Numbered from the stretch's first letter, positions 1-12,509 are shown. The stretch is DNA of 64,000 nucleotides from Astrocystis sublimbata (GCA_022453515.1 JAJNNY010000020.1:124001-188000); one strand, 5' to 3'. Notes: generated by a model from the letters alone, not told the origin. Made by a program: numbers and translations.

Positions 1-2222
1 AAGCCGACAGCACGTACGTCGATAGTCGCTCCATTCATATTCGAGTAGAGACTCTCAACTAGAGTCGTAGCTTGAAGAGTAATGTCGTTGATGCGCGTAT
101 ATGTTGCACACTCTGTGAAATCAACAGACGCTGGGTGAAACAAACCCATCACTTGCCTAATTGTGAGTTCCTTAAATGGCGGACTCAATGTAGAGGAGGG
201 CACATGCGTTGTGGATTGATGAATTATAGGTTCCATGTCTCGACGACGAAGTAACGCAATGCTTTCGAGGTTTCCTGAGACCACGACGTATTCCGCATGT
301 TTCTCGGCTTTGGACTTTCGATGAGTATACATGCTGATGATTACCTCGCTTTCTTCTGCTTTCTTCTGAGTTCTTCTTTCTACAGATCTGGCATGGGCGA
401 CTGTGACATATACTTGATTTGCCTTTCTCCTGCCGTAACGGAAAGAAAAGGCTGGGCATTGAGAGTCAAAATTCTCTATGTCCTCCCTCAGAATAGCGAT
501 TTCGCGTTGTCGGTTGCTTATTATCTTTATGTCGTCTTGGCTGAGGGTGGACGTAGATCTCGGAACAATCCACCGTTTGTAGCTTCCCTCAGTACTAGCA
601 CCGTCATCGTACTCGGGAAATACTGTCGCAAATTCGAAGAGTTCCAACTGTTTACTACCTTCACTGCGGTTGACGCTGGTAGAATACGCCCTTTTAAAGA
701 CAATGAGGTATTCGTAGCAGCCGGGCTTCGGTGCCTTTCCAGCACTGGTATTCAGCGGCACGACCTCCCGTAGGAGCGTGATTTTTCTTTCCGTGGAACG
801 CCCTACTCTAAGATAAGTTTCGACATTGAAAATCCCGTTGAAAGGAATTTTGCTCGAACTCTGAGGGAGTCTTCTTCCCAATGCCTGCAGCTTGCGGATA
901 CGCTCTTCATGAAGGCGATCTTTGTTCTGAAGACAAACCCTGGAAAGCATTGTGAGCCACGATGGGTGAGTGTGATGAGGGACCTGGTCAGCCACCCAGG
1001 AGTGCCGCTCTCTGGTTGACGGGCATGTGTCATATCCTAATGCAAAATGTAGCTCAATAGCAACATTGCTAACGAATTGCAGTATACTCTGCATCGAGAT
1101 TGATGCATCGTGCCAAGGCCCAATATATGATGACACAATTGCCCACAACATCTCGTCGATTGTGAGTCTGTCGCGTTGCGTGGTACGCAACGTTTTCACT
1201 CTAGTCACAGGTAGACGTCCGTAATATCTGAGGTGGGCGAGGGGCAGTGCCCAATACACGGACTGGGGGTCTTTGATAACCCGAGGAGATGGCTCGAGAC
1301 CAAGTGTAAGTACACCACGGCCTTTGAGAAGTGAATCATTCTGTTCGATGAAGCGCTCCGTGGCGAAAAGACATTTCATGTCAGGATAAAGGTGCCAGGA
1401 GAGTAGACCGAGGAGTATGTCCCCGCGATGCACCTGCAGAGGAATGCCGCACAGGAGCTTTTCCATCTGCATCATTGACGAAGCCCATGCATCAACCACG
1501 CTGTTGTATGTGTCGGGTTTCGAGTTTACTGGTATATCGAGATTGTCAATGATCAATCTAGCTTGCGTCTGCTGCTTCTTCATGACTTGGTCTGCGACAC
1601 GAAGCCATGCTCGGGCGCTAGCATCCCAGTCGAAAAGATCGGCTCGAGAAACATCACCAGTCATTCCAAGAAGAACTTCTTGCTCCAACTCTCCCTCTTC
1701 GGCTAGTTTGGACTTTAGGTCGAGCTTTCTTCGTGCTATGATCTCGACCCAAATTGACGTAGCCTCCGGCGGCTCCCAGATTTGAGCCAATAGGCAGGCA
1801 AGCAGATGGCACTGGATTGCCCGCCAGCCAGAAGTTGCGGCAGCCCATAATGTTGTAGCATCAGCTCCGATCATGCCCGCAAAAGCTCCGTGCGAATCAT
1901 TTCCTTGGGGATTTGCTGTTGCGGTGCGGGATATTTCCGAGGCGCGTAGGCCGTACGCCCTGATCAGTTCTGGAGTCGATGGCAGTATTGCACTGTCTTT
2001 GAAAAGTGCCCCCAACCTTCGGGCTACTCCATGGCGTGTTCCATCCTGTGCTTCCTGACGCCGTGTTGTAGTGAGATGTTGTCCTACACCGGCATACTCG
2101 GAAGGCGGCTCGATGTATCGCTTAGCAAAAACGTTGAACTCCAGGTTAACATTGACAAGAGCGTTAGTAGCTTCTGCGCGAAACGAGGCAGCCGAAGCGT
2201 TGAAGTTTCCGAACGATGTCAT
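1..2222 (-). CDS. Large fungal protein of unknown function (C-terminus beyond left edge)
   Basis: An uninterrupted reading frame runs on the minus strand from an ATG at 2222 to the window's first base, about 740 codons with no stop and no intron needed. The start is chosen because the protein opens MTSFGNFNASAASF and no upstream exon is evident. Visible features are an N-terminal segment with NLEFNVFAKRYIEPP, a tryptophan-rich helical middle (ATTLWAAATSGWRAI), then VHRGDILLGLLSWHLYPDM near residue 260 and VYWALPLAHLRYYGRLPV near residue 325. There is no signal peptide, membrane segment or catalytic motif that I recognise. The texture resembles a multi-copy family of large uncharacterised proteins in filamentous fungi, from memory of such sequences only; no function is assigned. 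The C-terminus is missing because the window ends. The neighbour on the right is a long spacer holding a solo LTR. Confidence 0.8.
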   Translation of the reverse strand, partial: MTSFGNFNASAASFRAEATNALVNVNLEFNVFAKRYIEPPSEYAGVGQHLTTTRRQEAQDGTRHGVARRLGALFKDSAILPSTPELIRAYGLRASEISRTATANPQGNDSHGAFAGMIGADATTLWAAATSGWRAIQCHLLACLLAQIWEPPEATSIWVEIIARRKLDLKSKLAEEGELEQEVLLGMTGDVSRADLFDWDASARAWLRVADQVMKKQQTQARLIIDNLDIPVNSKPDTYNSVVDAWASSMMQMEKLLCGIPLQVHRGDILLGLLSWHLYPDMKCLFATERFIEQNDSLLKGRGVLTLGLEPSPRVIKDPQSVYWALPLAHLRYYGRLPVTRVKTLRTTQRDRLTIDEMLWAIVSSYIGPWHDASISMQSILQFVSNVAIELHFALGYDTCPSTRERHSWVADQVPHHTHPSWLTMLSRVCLQNKDRLHEERIRKLQALGRRLPQSSSKIPFNGIFNVETYLRVGRSTERKITLLREVVPLNTSAGKAPKPGCYEYLIVFKRAYSTSVNRSEGSKQLELFEFATVFPEYDDGASTEGSYKRWIVPRSTSTLSQDDIKIISNRQREIAILREDIENFDSQCPAFSFRYGRRKANQVYVTVAHARSVERRTQKKAEESEVIISMYTHRKSKAEKHAEYVVVSGNLESIALLRRRDMEPIIHQSTTHVPSSTLSPPFKELTIRQVMGLFHPASVDFTECATYTRINDITLQATTLVESLYSNMNGATIDVRAVG

Positions 2223-3815
2223 CCTCCTCGCAATTCGGAAGATCCCAAATGCGCGAGGAACAGAGGAAGAAGTTGTGCCACATGGAAGCTCGGGTGCTAG
2301 ACTGATGGTGTGTCATAGCTATCAGTAAAGCGTCAACAGTAAACCCTGTGCAGACTGCAGTAAACGTTTCCGAATTGACACCCCCCACAGCTCCGATGTT
2401 ACGATACTACATATCGGTAGCTCATGCTGCCACCCGATTCGCAGAAACCTCGCCACAAAGCTGTTCTTAGTTTCTCCGATACTGTATTTGGACTCGACAA
2501 CAGCGTCAGCTTACGATCAGTTCTTGATTGCATTGCCGACATTAGGGGTGAACTGAAAAGACAGAAGGCATTCGATCACCTCACTCCCGTATGACGCGGA
2601 CATCAATGGCATCAGAGGTCATGTTAAGTTCGACTAGGTACGGTCATATTCGAGGTCCACTCCGTGATTTGAGCGTGCCTCTTTCTGATCCGAATCTCCT
2701 AATATGGCCATAGCACCCTGTGGGGTTGCGGGCAGGTAGCCCGTGCAGGATGGCTACCTGAACATGCGTGCTTACAGACGAGTTGCTCATCATGGCGAAT
2801 GAGAGTCACGAAATGGATTCAGTCCGTGGAGATGAAGTTGATTGGCAGTGTTGACTTGATAAGGTATTGGCATAGCTGGCACTGCAGAACTTGACGAACC
2901 AAATGGGCCGCCGCTCCGTTTCGAGACGCGATTGATTCACGCTATCGCCCCCCCGGTGGTGTAATGGGTTGAATTGCCCACACCCAAAAGTGGGATGTAA
3001 ATGGATGGAATCTAGAGACCTGGCCTCAGCCGTAGGAGTCTCATATAGTACACGGTGCCTCGTGCCTGCCTAACAGTCGCGAGACGATTGTACAGGAACC
3101 CGACGCGACTTGATCTCACTTACCTGTGTAGGCTGCTACCTACTTAGACACCTATGGTGGTGGCTCGACTACCCCGCACCCACGCATCCCCGCGTAGGTG
3201 TCTACCTGGGCAATACTCCTTTGTCGGTGTGAGATGTCCATGGTAGCAATAGGTACCAGAAAGATTGTCTTCATTATCAGGACTTACGGATTCATTGCTA
3301 TACTTTTCTCAATTCTCTTACCCCAATGGAGGCCCTAATCCCTTCATGCTAGACGACTGCACCGGCAGTCCTCCTACATTCAAAGCGAATGAGTCAACAA
3401 CCATTTCTCCAGAGAGAGATGCTTCGTGTCGCCCCGGAAAAGGTGTGATAATTGCACGCGGAATACTCACCGATGTAGGTCCATATGTTATTTAAGCGAC
3501 CAAGTGACATATGTGTGACCCGAAAACTCTGGCGAAAAGTCCACAGAGCACCTGATACCAAAAAGTGTGAATTTTTTGCATTTCTTATTATCACACAAAT
3601 CCAATGCGGCAGCGCAACTACCTACTAGCTGGGCGACGACGTCGGTACCAATTCATGCTTACCGCCCCCTGGTGCTCTGTATTTGGTCTTTTGCCTGGGC
3701 TCTGAGTGAGATGAGAGAACGGTAGTCAATCTGTGCGATCATCTAATTAGTATTTACAGCAACTTACCAAAGCACTTATAAACTTGATGTTTTTGGGGGG
3801 TGGAACCTCGGCAAC
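2223..3815. other. Intergenic spacer with a short inverted repeat
   Basis: I see no supportable gene. Open frames here are short and lack splice-compatible partners or recognisable protein texture. The only structure noted is the inverted repeat at 3145-3204. A run of C at about 2948-2955 and several TG-rich stretches are present. The spacer ends at the solo LTR. Confidence 0.6.
3145..3204. repeat. Imperfect inverted repeat (12-bp arms)
   Basis: The arm at 3145-3156 (tagacacctatg) pairs with 3193-3204 (cgtaggtgtcta), 11 of 12 positions complementary, around a loop of 36 bases rich in C. It could be a hairpin, an excision footprint or chance. No flanking duplication was recognised. Confidence 0.35.
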
Positions 3816-4006
3816 TGTCAGGTAGTACCGAGGCAGCATGAGCCTCACAATGACCGAGGGGTTCCCTTGCAAGGGAGAACTGGGCGACCCCAAGAACGTG
3901 AGGGAGCCCAGGAATCAGGTAGAATTGACACTTTCACTCTACTATTCTACTTGACTATGCGACTACTGCTAGATTTTTTCTCAATCTAGTGCAAAATCAC
4001 CTGACA
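3816..4006 (+). mobile_element. Solo LTR, copy 1
   Basis: This 191-bp element starts TGTCAGGT and ends ACCTGACA, a perfect 8-bp terminal inverted repeat with TG..CA ends as in retrotransposon LTRs. It is flanked by gcaac (3811-3815) and gcagc (4007-4011), a 5-bp target-site duplication with one mismatch. It shares the left block (AGCATGAGCCTCAC), a middle block (GAGGGAGCCCAGGAATCA) and the right block (CTACTATTCTACTTGACTA) with copies at 20701 and 49629. Relative to those it lacks a short piece holding the TATA-like sequence. No internal retrotransposon genes are beside it, so it is a solo LTR. It is the best witness of the original right end. Confidence 0.85.
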
Positions 4007-4286
4007 GCAGCATAGCATATATCTAGGCACCACAGCTTCCCTTATTATTCAAGCCTAGGTAGCATGACACGTAATTATTAGGTAGTTATTGTATTGCTGA
4101 TCTCATATTCACACTATACTAGTCTACTAATTGTTGAGCTATGTATGATATGATGTAGTTGACTTTCATTGTGTATTTTCTACGTTCAAATTGCCCTGCT
4201 CGCTTCTCAAACCCCTCCATGGTAATTACAGCGTCTCTGCTCGATTGGCTATCCCAAGAAGAGGCATAATACCCAAGTGACTTGGT

Positions 4287-4821
4287 TCAGCACCTGTAGT
4301 AGCAGAGCATGCTATGACCCTTCCCTCCATTTCCAGGCGTGTAACACTTGCCTCCGCCAGTAACCGAGTTCCCAGTCTCTCCAATCTGGTTCTGGCAGTT
4401 ATAATCGTAGTACACATGGCAATTGACGCCGTAGGTGCCGTCACTCGTGGCCTTGATGCTGGCAATCGCGTCCGACGACGAATAGCACCGGCTGCTGCAG
4501 CGCTAGTTGATGCAAACACGAGAATGTCAGTTCATGATTTAACTTCTTGATAAAATACATGTTCCAGGAGTGAGGCTTTTCATGGATAGAGTGACATCGT
4601 CTGGGCTAACGTACGTCGGGACCAATGGCTCCGATCTGGTCACTGCAGCCGCCGCTGCGGAAGTAGCGGCCGCACTGCCCATTGACAACACCGGCTGCGG
4701 CACAGCCGCCGCGTTTGACAAGCGTTGCGACGTCGAGATCGACTGGGTTGGGGGAATAGTCGAGAGCTAAGCCGTTGACTAGCATGGCGATAGAGAGAAA
4801 TGTGACTTGCTTGAACAACAT
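4287..4821 (-). CDS. Small secreted cysteine-rich protein (effector-like)
   Basis: Two exons, 4615-4821 and 4287-4502, separated by a 112-nt intron with a GTACGT donor and CTAG acceptor, give 140 residues. The N-terminus (MLFKQVTFLSIAMLVNGLA) is a clear signal peptide. A dibasic Lys-Arg at residues 38-39 (TLVKRGGC) fits Kex2 cleavage, leaving a mature chain of about 100 residues with ten cysteines, enough for five disulfides, and ending in Tyr-Tyr-Arg-Cys. Both exons contribute cysteines and the junction is in phase, which supports the splice. The general pattern (signal, propeptide, Kex2 site, even number of cysteines) is that of secreted fungal effectors or antimicrobial-like proteins. I cannot name a family, and no activity is claimed. 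A TATA-like box lies about 110 bases upstream. Confidence 0.82.
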
Positions 4822-4932
4822 CGTAACAAAGTTGGGGTGAGATCTTGGTAGTATATTTAGTGATGATATTGACCAGGTGTAATGAAGATGTAATACAGGA
4901 GTTGAAATGAAACTGGCGAGATGAGGACGCAA

Positions 4933-4940
4933 TATTTATA
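4933..4940 (-). promoter_or_regulatory. TATA-like box of the cysteine-rich protein gene
   Basis: Read on the minus strand the sequence is TATAAATA, 112 bases upstream of the ATG at 4821. The position suits a fungal core promoter for a strongly regulated secreted protein. This rests on motif and position only. Confidence 0.45.
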
Positions 4941-7900
4941 CAAGCATTCAGTGGTCTAAATCTGTGATCTCGATCTCCACAGTTCATCAGAATAGGTTCC
5001 TAGTGTGATCATAAGCCCAGCTGAAAAGCAACTGGTCGTCGAGGATATTTTGCTCACGCCACATGATACAAAATTTCATTGCGGGGACAGGCGAATCACC
5101 AGTAATGCTTGAAAATGTAAACACTTCTTTGATTATGATTACAGGTTGCGAATATTGCTCCCCAACCCCTCAAGGGGCAAGGCCTGATCGTGCCTCTCAA
5201 GATGTTGCGGATAAGTCTCTCCATGACTAACCTGACTGTTAATCCCCATGATTACTTTTCAAGCAGCGGCTGCCACTACGTCGGGTATGCTTCGGACAAG
5301 TCGTTGTTGTTTCTGTGATTTTTCACCAGGAAAAAGAAATGTAGCCATAGTCAGATTATTGCATGAGGTAGTATTGCTAGCTGGTTGACATATTAGCAGT
5401 GGCTCACAGTGCCGCCCAGCTTAGAATCCTATTTGACGCTCGATATTGTCTAGACTTCCGGCAACACCAGAAGCTCCTTCGTCTTACATCTTACCTACAC
5501 GGCTATCGGCACGGGCCGCGCCTTCGCGAATCTTGACTCCTAGATTCTAGTACAGTAAAACGCAATGCGCGTTCACATTCACATATGCAATGCAGTTAAA
5601 TAAGCCTCTTTGGACTACCTAAGAGCCTAGACTTCATCAAGGAGGAAACTAGAGCAGAACGCAAGCCTCGAATTCCTAGAAGGGGGGTAGCTTCTCCTGA
5701 ATTCGGGACCGACACACAAACTATGCTCCCAAAACGTCAACAAGTCACAACATAGATGACATAATATGTTGAGATGCAGTGTAAAGTGTCGCAGAACCCT
5801 GAAGGCGGGTAGTTCATGATGTACTATAGTTATTGCCGCAGAATCCCAAGTGATTTTGAACTGCAGGCGGTGAGGGGCAGAGCTAGCCCGATCCCATCTC
5901 GAAATGCACGCATCTTTCAAGCGGGCTACTCTCGTTGACGTATGAGTACATGTAGGTAGTATTCGCGCCCACGCTACTACATCTAGCGCGATCTGATAAG
6001 TCTAGCATTATCTAAGGTTACATGAGACGTGGGGTGTTCTATTGCCGACGGACGTTCTAGGCCGGCCTCTTAGAATTGAGCCTCATCCGCAGACGAATGA
6101 CCTTGGGATTCACTTCAATATTGAACAGCCTCTACTGTAGCGCCTAGCGCCACATCAAAGTGTATGGCTTTGAGATCTTTGGTAAGGTCGGACACGTGCA
6201 GCCAGTATCGATCTAGACCACTGGGGCCTGTTTGTCTAGCATCAATTATCTGGCTGAAGCCTGAAGCAACTCTGGCCAACAGCCACGCCGTGTTTGATGT
6301 TCTTGAATTCGCTGAGAGACCATACCCGCCGCTATCGATAGCGAATTGCTACCCCATCGCTGAAAGCGCAGCTTTACACTGATGAAATGCTTTGCCGATG
6401 TCGGGCGAATGATGCTTGCCGTGTACTGTTTGGCGCTATCTGACCAGAATGTCTAGGTAGATGTTTCCTGGCATGAGACATCGCTTGGCAGTAGTACTTC
6501 ACACAGGATTCCAGCACTGTTATTGCCAAGAATTTGGCAGCCTTGATGTGAGATCATATTGCCTGCTGGCGCGGTTGATCGGCAGTGAAAATGGGAAGGA
6601 AATTTGCGTCATAAAATCTCGAGACCAGCGAATGCACTAATAAGTAAGGCTGCGATTCTTCATGAACTGCAGCTTCATTCCACCTCTATGAGCGGATTGG
6701 ATCGTTAGCCAGTACTCCGAAACGATGTGGTAAATCATAAGGTTTACAGGAAGGCATAGTGCGACGATTCCCGGTGCACCACAGAGCTATTGGATTCTAA
6801 TTCGGGCCGTTACATTCAGATGAAGCCTGATGGGACTATATATTCAAGGGGCCGAGTGTTGCGCCGAACATGAACAAGCGGGCAGCCTTTCCGCGATGGC
6901 ATGGTGGGCACCAATTCTAGCCCCTTCAAGGTTTGAGTTGAGTTGTTGCATAAACGTGAATGCATGGCATAGAGGCCTGGAAGTCTAGGATCCGAAAATA
7001 GGATCAATCGATACCACCTACGCCATTCATGGGGGCCCAGATACCATGAAATGGTTCGCACTTCTTGTTCTTCGAGGTTGTAACCCCCCGAAAGTCTTGG
7101 TTCCAATCAAAGGTTTGGCCCCAAATTACTCACAGCTAGAATTACGACATGTGCTACCTGTAATAGATGGTATGTAACCCGACACAGCGGCTCAGCCTAA
7201 CGGGATACCCCAAATAATAAATTCGATGGCAAGGCGTTTCTAAATCAGCACCGACTACATCTAATCACACGGTCCATCCAATCCAGGTCCTTGGGTAGTA
7301 TACTACCCTATCAGCACAATACCCCCGACCCTTGGGATAAAATACATGTATATGTTTTATAGAATAGTATTACAAAGCCTTGTTCTATTAACAACATTAT
7401 ATTTCTCAATGATGATGTCGTATGATTGTATAGTGGTGTGATTTTCTCTGTGGTGTACCCATTGAATTTTACATTCTGTCACGTAAGGGAGTACGTGATC
7501 ATTCAAAGGAGGAATAGCCGGTGTAGTCTATAGAGGAGAGCTTGAACCTAGATTCAGATGATCTCTAAGGTGAGTTTCTAAGAGTGCAAAGGAATAATGG
7601 CACCTCGTCGTGTTACCTAAGGTATGTGGTGTAGATCTACCTCTCTGTGACACAATACCTTTCCCATCATTTGTGCACCCTTTTTCATACTCCCATGATA
7701 CTTCCAGACTGTCGTCACCCACACATTCCCATTTGGTCACAGTACGGAAGCACCCCTTTGAATGCCGCATTCATACTATGATCTCCTTTAGCAGCTGCTG
7801 ATTGATAACAAACTGTGCCATTGTGTCACCACACTGCGAATGAAAGTAAGGCTTTATCCATTCTACCGGTTTGGGGGCCTCGTGTTTGTAGTGACTTACG

Positions 7901-8250
7901 CTGATGCTGGGCCGGTGATGACGCCTACCAGCCTACGTATCTTTGAAGGCACATTAATTGCATACGAAGTTACATCTGCAACCCTAATACTAATGAGGAA
8001 GAGTGACAAAGGCATGATACGAATTGAGAGCAGGAGAACTTCATTTGGGGGGCCAGTTACTCGCTGGCTGACTTAGTATCTCATAGTATCTTATATTCCC
8101 AATGACTATAATCTGACATTGCTCTCGATTCCTTCTGTATATTAAAACTGATTGCCCATCAACAGTCTCCAATCTGAAAGGCCTCGCGTATTTGCAACTT
8201 AACGTTCATCATTGTTCATAACTGTCCTTGCCTGTTCTCATTTTCTAACA
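4941..8250. other. Intergenic spacer
   Basis: About 3.3 kb without a supportable gene. The open frames are short and lack protein texture. The DNA is AT-rich in patches, for example around 7330-7500. I saw no LTR copy, tRNA-like structure or coding relic here. Confidence 0.6.
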
Positions 8251-10866
8251 ATGGGCACCCTCCTCTCGTCTACGTCCCCAGATGATCCGGGTTTCAAAGT
8301 ACAGCTTGGATTCTGGACGAACTGGTCTCGTGGACCAATATGGGGAGCCACGTTGACCCTGAATCGTCAGCAGGGCTCACTTCTGGTCGCCTTTACAGCA
8401 TTCTTCATCACTGTCGTCGCCACTCGCTTCTGGCGCCTTGCCTGTTCCATTCTGCATAGGAAGTTATCGACTGAAAGGTCCCGGGACGCTCTCCATTGCC
8501 AACGTCAGGTCAGTGATTACATTGCTCCTCCTCAGCACGTCTCAGAAGCAGCAAGCAGTGTCCATTATGGATCTTTTTTTCCATCTCCAGGCTTCCAGAG
8601 GCCTGCAAGTTTGTCCATTCCATGCCCATTGTTGATAAAGGAAACCCAAATATAGGCTGTGTTCCGCAATTCAACATCCTCGCAGTCAGCACTGTGGTCA
8701 CTTACACAGATCGCATGGGCCTGGCGCCACCTGGATCAGAAGAACCTCAGCCGCACACTGCCATCCATGTTATTTGCTCTCATCATTTTATTGGCTTTCT
8801 CACTCGCAAGCGGTTTCTCGTCTAGTATATCTACAGCTGTTGGGGATGAAGTATTGATCGATGGATCGAATTGCGGGTACTTCGATTCTAGCACATTGAA
8901 CCTCCAAGCCGCAATGCAAGTTAATGGCCCCGTGATATCCAGTATTGCCAACAATGCCGCCAATTACGCTCAACAGGTTTATTCCTTGAATGACACAAGA
9001 ACCTTCACAAATACCGTCTTTGTTAAACGAATACTAGAAACAAAATCTAATCTTGAAGCGCCTTGTCCATTTATAGGAGGGCTGTGCAGAAGCAATACGT
9101 CGAATCTACTACTAGACAGCGGGTACATCGATACAAGCCAAGGACTGGGAGTCAATCTTCCGCCAGACCAAAGAATATTGTTTAGGAAAGTCACTCAATG
9201 TGCTCCCCTGACGACAGCTGGACGTACAGAGCAGATGCAGAACTGGACAGACGATTCCAGTGGCGTCGCCAATTATACGTCGTACAACTATGGACCGTTC
9301 CGGGACTGGGAAACGAGAGGATTTCCCAATGTTACCTTCCTGGTGAAAGATGTTGCGTCGCAATATGCTTTATTTGGCAATCGAGTATCAGAATGCGGTA
9401 ACTCTTTAACGTAAGTGAGCAATATTCCTATAATTAGCTATTCATCACCAGTGTTCTACTAATGTAAGCATCATATGACAGTCCATGTTTGGTATTGCCA
9501 ATGCTTCCCTGTACCTTCACTTTTGTTCATTAATTAACGCTGATAATTGCATCTGCAAGCGTATTTAAATCATACACTGCTGGAGGTAGACCTCAGGGTG
9601 ATTTTCTCCCTGAACCAGGGCTTCGAATGTCCGACGCCGATGTCTCCCTCATATTCCTCACTGGAAGTGGAATGGTATCAAGCGCGCCGCTGAATGATCC
9701 ATGGTATCGCTTCGACACCATATCCTCCTATAATCTGTCCATTAACATGTCAAACGTGTCACTCCCTGCATATCAGCCAAGTGAAGCAGCTTCACCCCTT
9801 GGCTGTACATCCCAAGTCCAGATCTGCAAAGGAGCTTCGCCCAGAAATGAAACATGTGGGCGGTTGAGCAGTTCCAATGACGCATGGATAGACGCGGTAC
9901 GTCTTTTTGGTATTGATCCAGAAGACCCGGACAAGTACGACTATTGGTATCAGCTCATGGCAGCCTATGAGGACAACGAAGAGGCCAGTCGCTTTCTTTG
10001 GGTTTTGAAAATGATAGCATCCCAGCCAACCGACATCCCCAGTGTCGTTCATACTCTCGGATCCCAATCTCTAGCTTCACGGAGCAACGCTATGGGAAAT
10101 ATCCAGGGACCACTTCCTGATGATCAATGGAAAATTGACGTAACCTACTGGTGGAACGTATCATTAGCCGTTCTACAGTCAGTGTTCGTTAGCACTGCAC
10201 ACGGCTCTAATGATTTGAGCGTCACGCGATACCAGACGCGGGCCACCAACCCCGGACAGAGGAGTATATGCGAAAATCAGGTGTGTACCTCAAATGCCAA
10301 AAGGCGCTTACATCGAAATTAGCACGCAGCATCCGATTGTTATTGTTCAGGAGAGTAAGGCTAACAGTCCAATGCAGAAAATCCTCAGCGCGCAACATAC
10401 TTCTGTGAGCGTATTCGGCCTCTACTTCACCTACATCACTGGAACCCTCATTATAGTTCTGTCATTCGTTATTGATTCCGTTTTCACTTGTGCCCAGAAA
10501 CGCTGGAGATACAAAGAATACGAGAACCTCGAATGGATCAGCAACGAAACACTCCAGCTCCAGCGCCTCGCCTACAACGAAAGCGGGCAAGGGGAGTGGT
10601 CCAACTGCACGGAACCCATTCCCGTCACCACTTCAGGGCAACTGCTCGGTCCGCTTAACCTGAATAACTTGGAACACCCTAGAATAGGGCACCCGCGATC
10701 CCCTCGTTCGAGCAAAGAGATGCACCGACTTGGGGTGGTTGCTCACGCGCCGCATACCGACAGTGAGGGATCCGAGGAGCACAGCAGTGGAGAAGAAATT
10801 GAAGAAAACCCCTTGACCACTGGTCTGACTACTCCTACACATCATAACCGTCGGTTGACGGTATAA
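8251..10866 (+). CDS. Fungal integral membrane glycoprotein, unknown function
   Basis: Four exons (8251-8508, 8656-9410, 9560-10280, 10378-10866) join in phase to 740 residues. Donors are GTCAGT, GTAAGT and GTGTGT. A transmembrane segment lies at about residues 42-61, a second at about 122-140 (FALIILLAFSLASGF) and a third near 589-611 (FGLYFTYITGTLIIV). Between the second and third is a large domain of roughly 440 residues with paired cysteines and many Asn-X-Ser/Thr sites, probably outside the cell. The C-terminal tail is polar and acidic (HTDSEGSEEHSSGEE) and probably cytosolic. The junction QRQ-AVFRNS and the downstream SLTQIAWAWR motif match a fungus-specific family I recall only as uncharacterised. 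Genes on both sides are distant. The third intron has a weak donor and alternative CAG acceptors, so that junction is the least certain. Confidence 0.78.
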
Positions 10867-12509
10867 GATACACGGGCAACGTTGTTGTGTTGCACACAAG
10901 ATGGTTTGTTCGTTTGGCATGCTGATGGCATTCTCGTTGTCCGGGGCTTTAACACATTGAGTGTTTACTTGGCGTCTCATTCTAGTGTGACGGGGGACAT
11001 GGATTTATGGAAATAAGGGGCTTCATGACATCATTCTACAATCCGGATAGGAAGTTGTTCATTTCTGCCGTTGATTTATTTCCAATTCGAACTTTTTTCT
11101 TTTTTTCTTCTTTTTTAATCTCTTGTGTATTATTAGTGAAGAAGTCAAGGTTGATTGCAATCAAGCATGTGTACTATAGAATCTAAGGACCTACTGCAGC
11201 ATAGAGTATGAAGATCGCTGAGAAAGAGGCACGGTACCAAGATCAAGTTTACTTGTGCATGCCTATAAGTCGGCCAATGTTTCAAGTATTGATTCCAAGT
11301 TGGTTACCGGCCGAACAGTGCATACAAATACTTCGAAATTCAAGAATCAAGCTTAAGTCACCCGCATGTTTTCTCATCGCCGGCCCAGGCGCGGGAGGGC
11401 GGAGCGAACAACGTCAGGGGTTACGGCAGAGGGTTGGGCCGGAATCCGGGGCACAGCGCTACATCTGGATACGGGCTGATCAGGCTGTGGTGTGCTGGAG
11501 TTCAAGGTAGAATCGAAGTACCTAGAGACCAGGCGAGCCAGGGTCTCCGCTTAGCGGGCTCGGGTGGTGGGTCCAGGACAACCAGGCATGAGATAGGGCA
11601 GTCAGGGGAGGTGCGACGCACTGAGAGCGAAACGCGCTAGAGGTTTGAATTTTCCGATAGCAAGTACCATACGTATGCCGGTACTTGCACATACTTGGAG
11701 GCTAAGGCGTGGAAGTATGTACTGGATGCAGGTGGGGTACGGGCTGGACGCACAATGGGTTGCGTACCTGCCTGGCACAATGGAAGCTTAAGGTTTGCAG
11801 GCGGCCTTCACAGTGAAAAGTTTGGCATGGCATCACCTTCCCTTCGCCTCGCCTCCCTTTCTTCTCTTTTCCCTTTCTTCAGGCTTCAGCCCACTCGCAC
11901 GCTCCGTCACGTCACGTTTGCCCACCGCCATCCCCCGTCAATCGCCAATCTTGGTATTGGTTCTGGGCGACCTGTCGAGTTCGAATTCCCTTTGCATCCC
12001 GCTCTTCTTTCTTGCCGTCGTCACCACCTCCTCGCCCCACCAACCACCACCACCACCACCACGCCGACGCCGCTCTCCGCCTAGTCGCCTGTGTTGCGTG
12101 TCGACTCGCCATCCACCGTCGCACCTCAACCCAGCCCGACAGCCCCCTTGCCGGCACAGTGGTGGCCAGTCACCCAGTCTGCTCGATCTCGTAAGACCCG
12201 TCCATCCATCCACGTCACCTCATCCATCCTATGTGGTGTGGCTGTGCCACTCGGAGCTTCCATCCCATACATGGCCCATGTTGTTAGTCTGTGGCATAGT
12301 TTGCAAAGCTGACAGCCTGACCTGACTCAGCTCCCCCCGAGATCCAGTGCCATCCACGACGACGACCTCGTCCACCTCTGTCCACCTGTACGACTGGAAG
12401 GTTGCCGTTCTGACACCACCAGCCAGCCTTGGGACGACCCGACGACAAGAAACGAAAGAAATTCAACCCTCCCTGCACTTGTGCTTTTTGTCTGTGACTT
12501 TGACTAGTC
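10867..12509. other. Intergenic spacer and pyrimidine-rich leader of eIF2A
   Basis: A T-rich tract at about 11091-11121 may belong to the 3' end of the preceding gene. From about 11840 to 12490 the plus strand is strongly pyrimidine-rich, with a short (CCA)n run near 12041-12061. This resembles the CT-rich promoters and 5' leaders of highly expressed fungal housekeeping genes. The 176-codon open frame there is a by-product of this composition. Confidence 0.55.

Noticed and set aside
297..773. Plus-strand open frame of 158 codons
   Set aside because: It lies antisense to the long minus-strand gene at 1-2222 and has no independent support.
3816..4006. MITE or DNA-transposon interpretation of the 191-bp element
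   Set aside because: The TG..CA ends, 5-bp duplications and internal TATA-like box in sister copies fit an LTR better than a terminal-inverted-repeat element.
11795..12325. Open frame of 176 codons with proline and serine runs
   Set aside because: It lies in the CT-rich leader of eIF2A, where pyrimidine bias alone opens frames.
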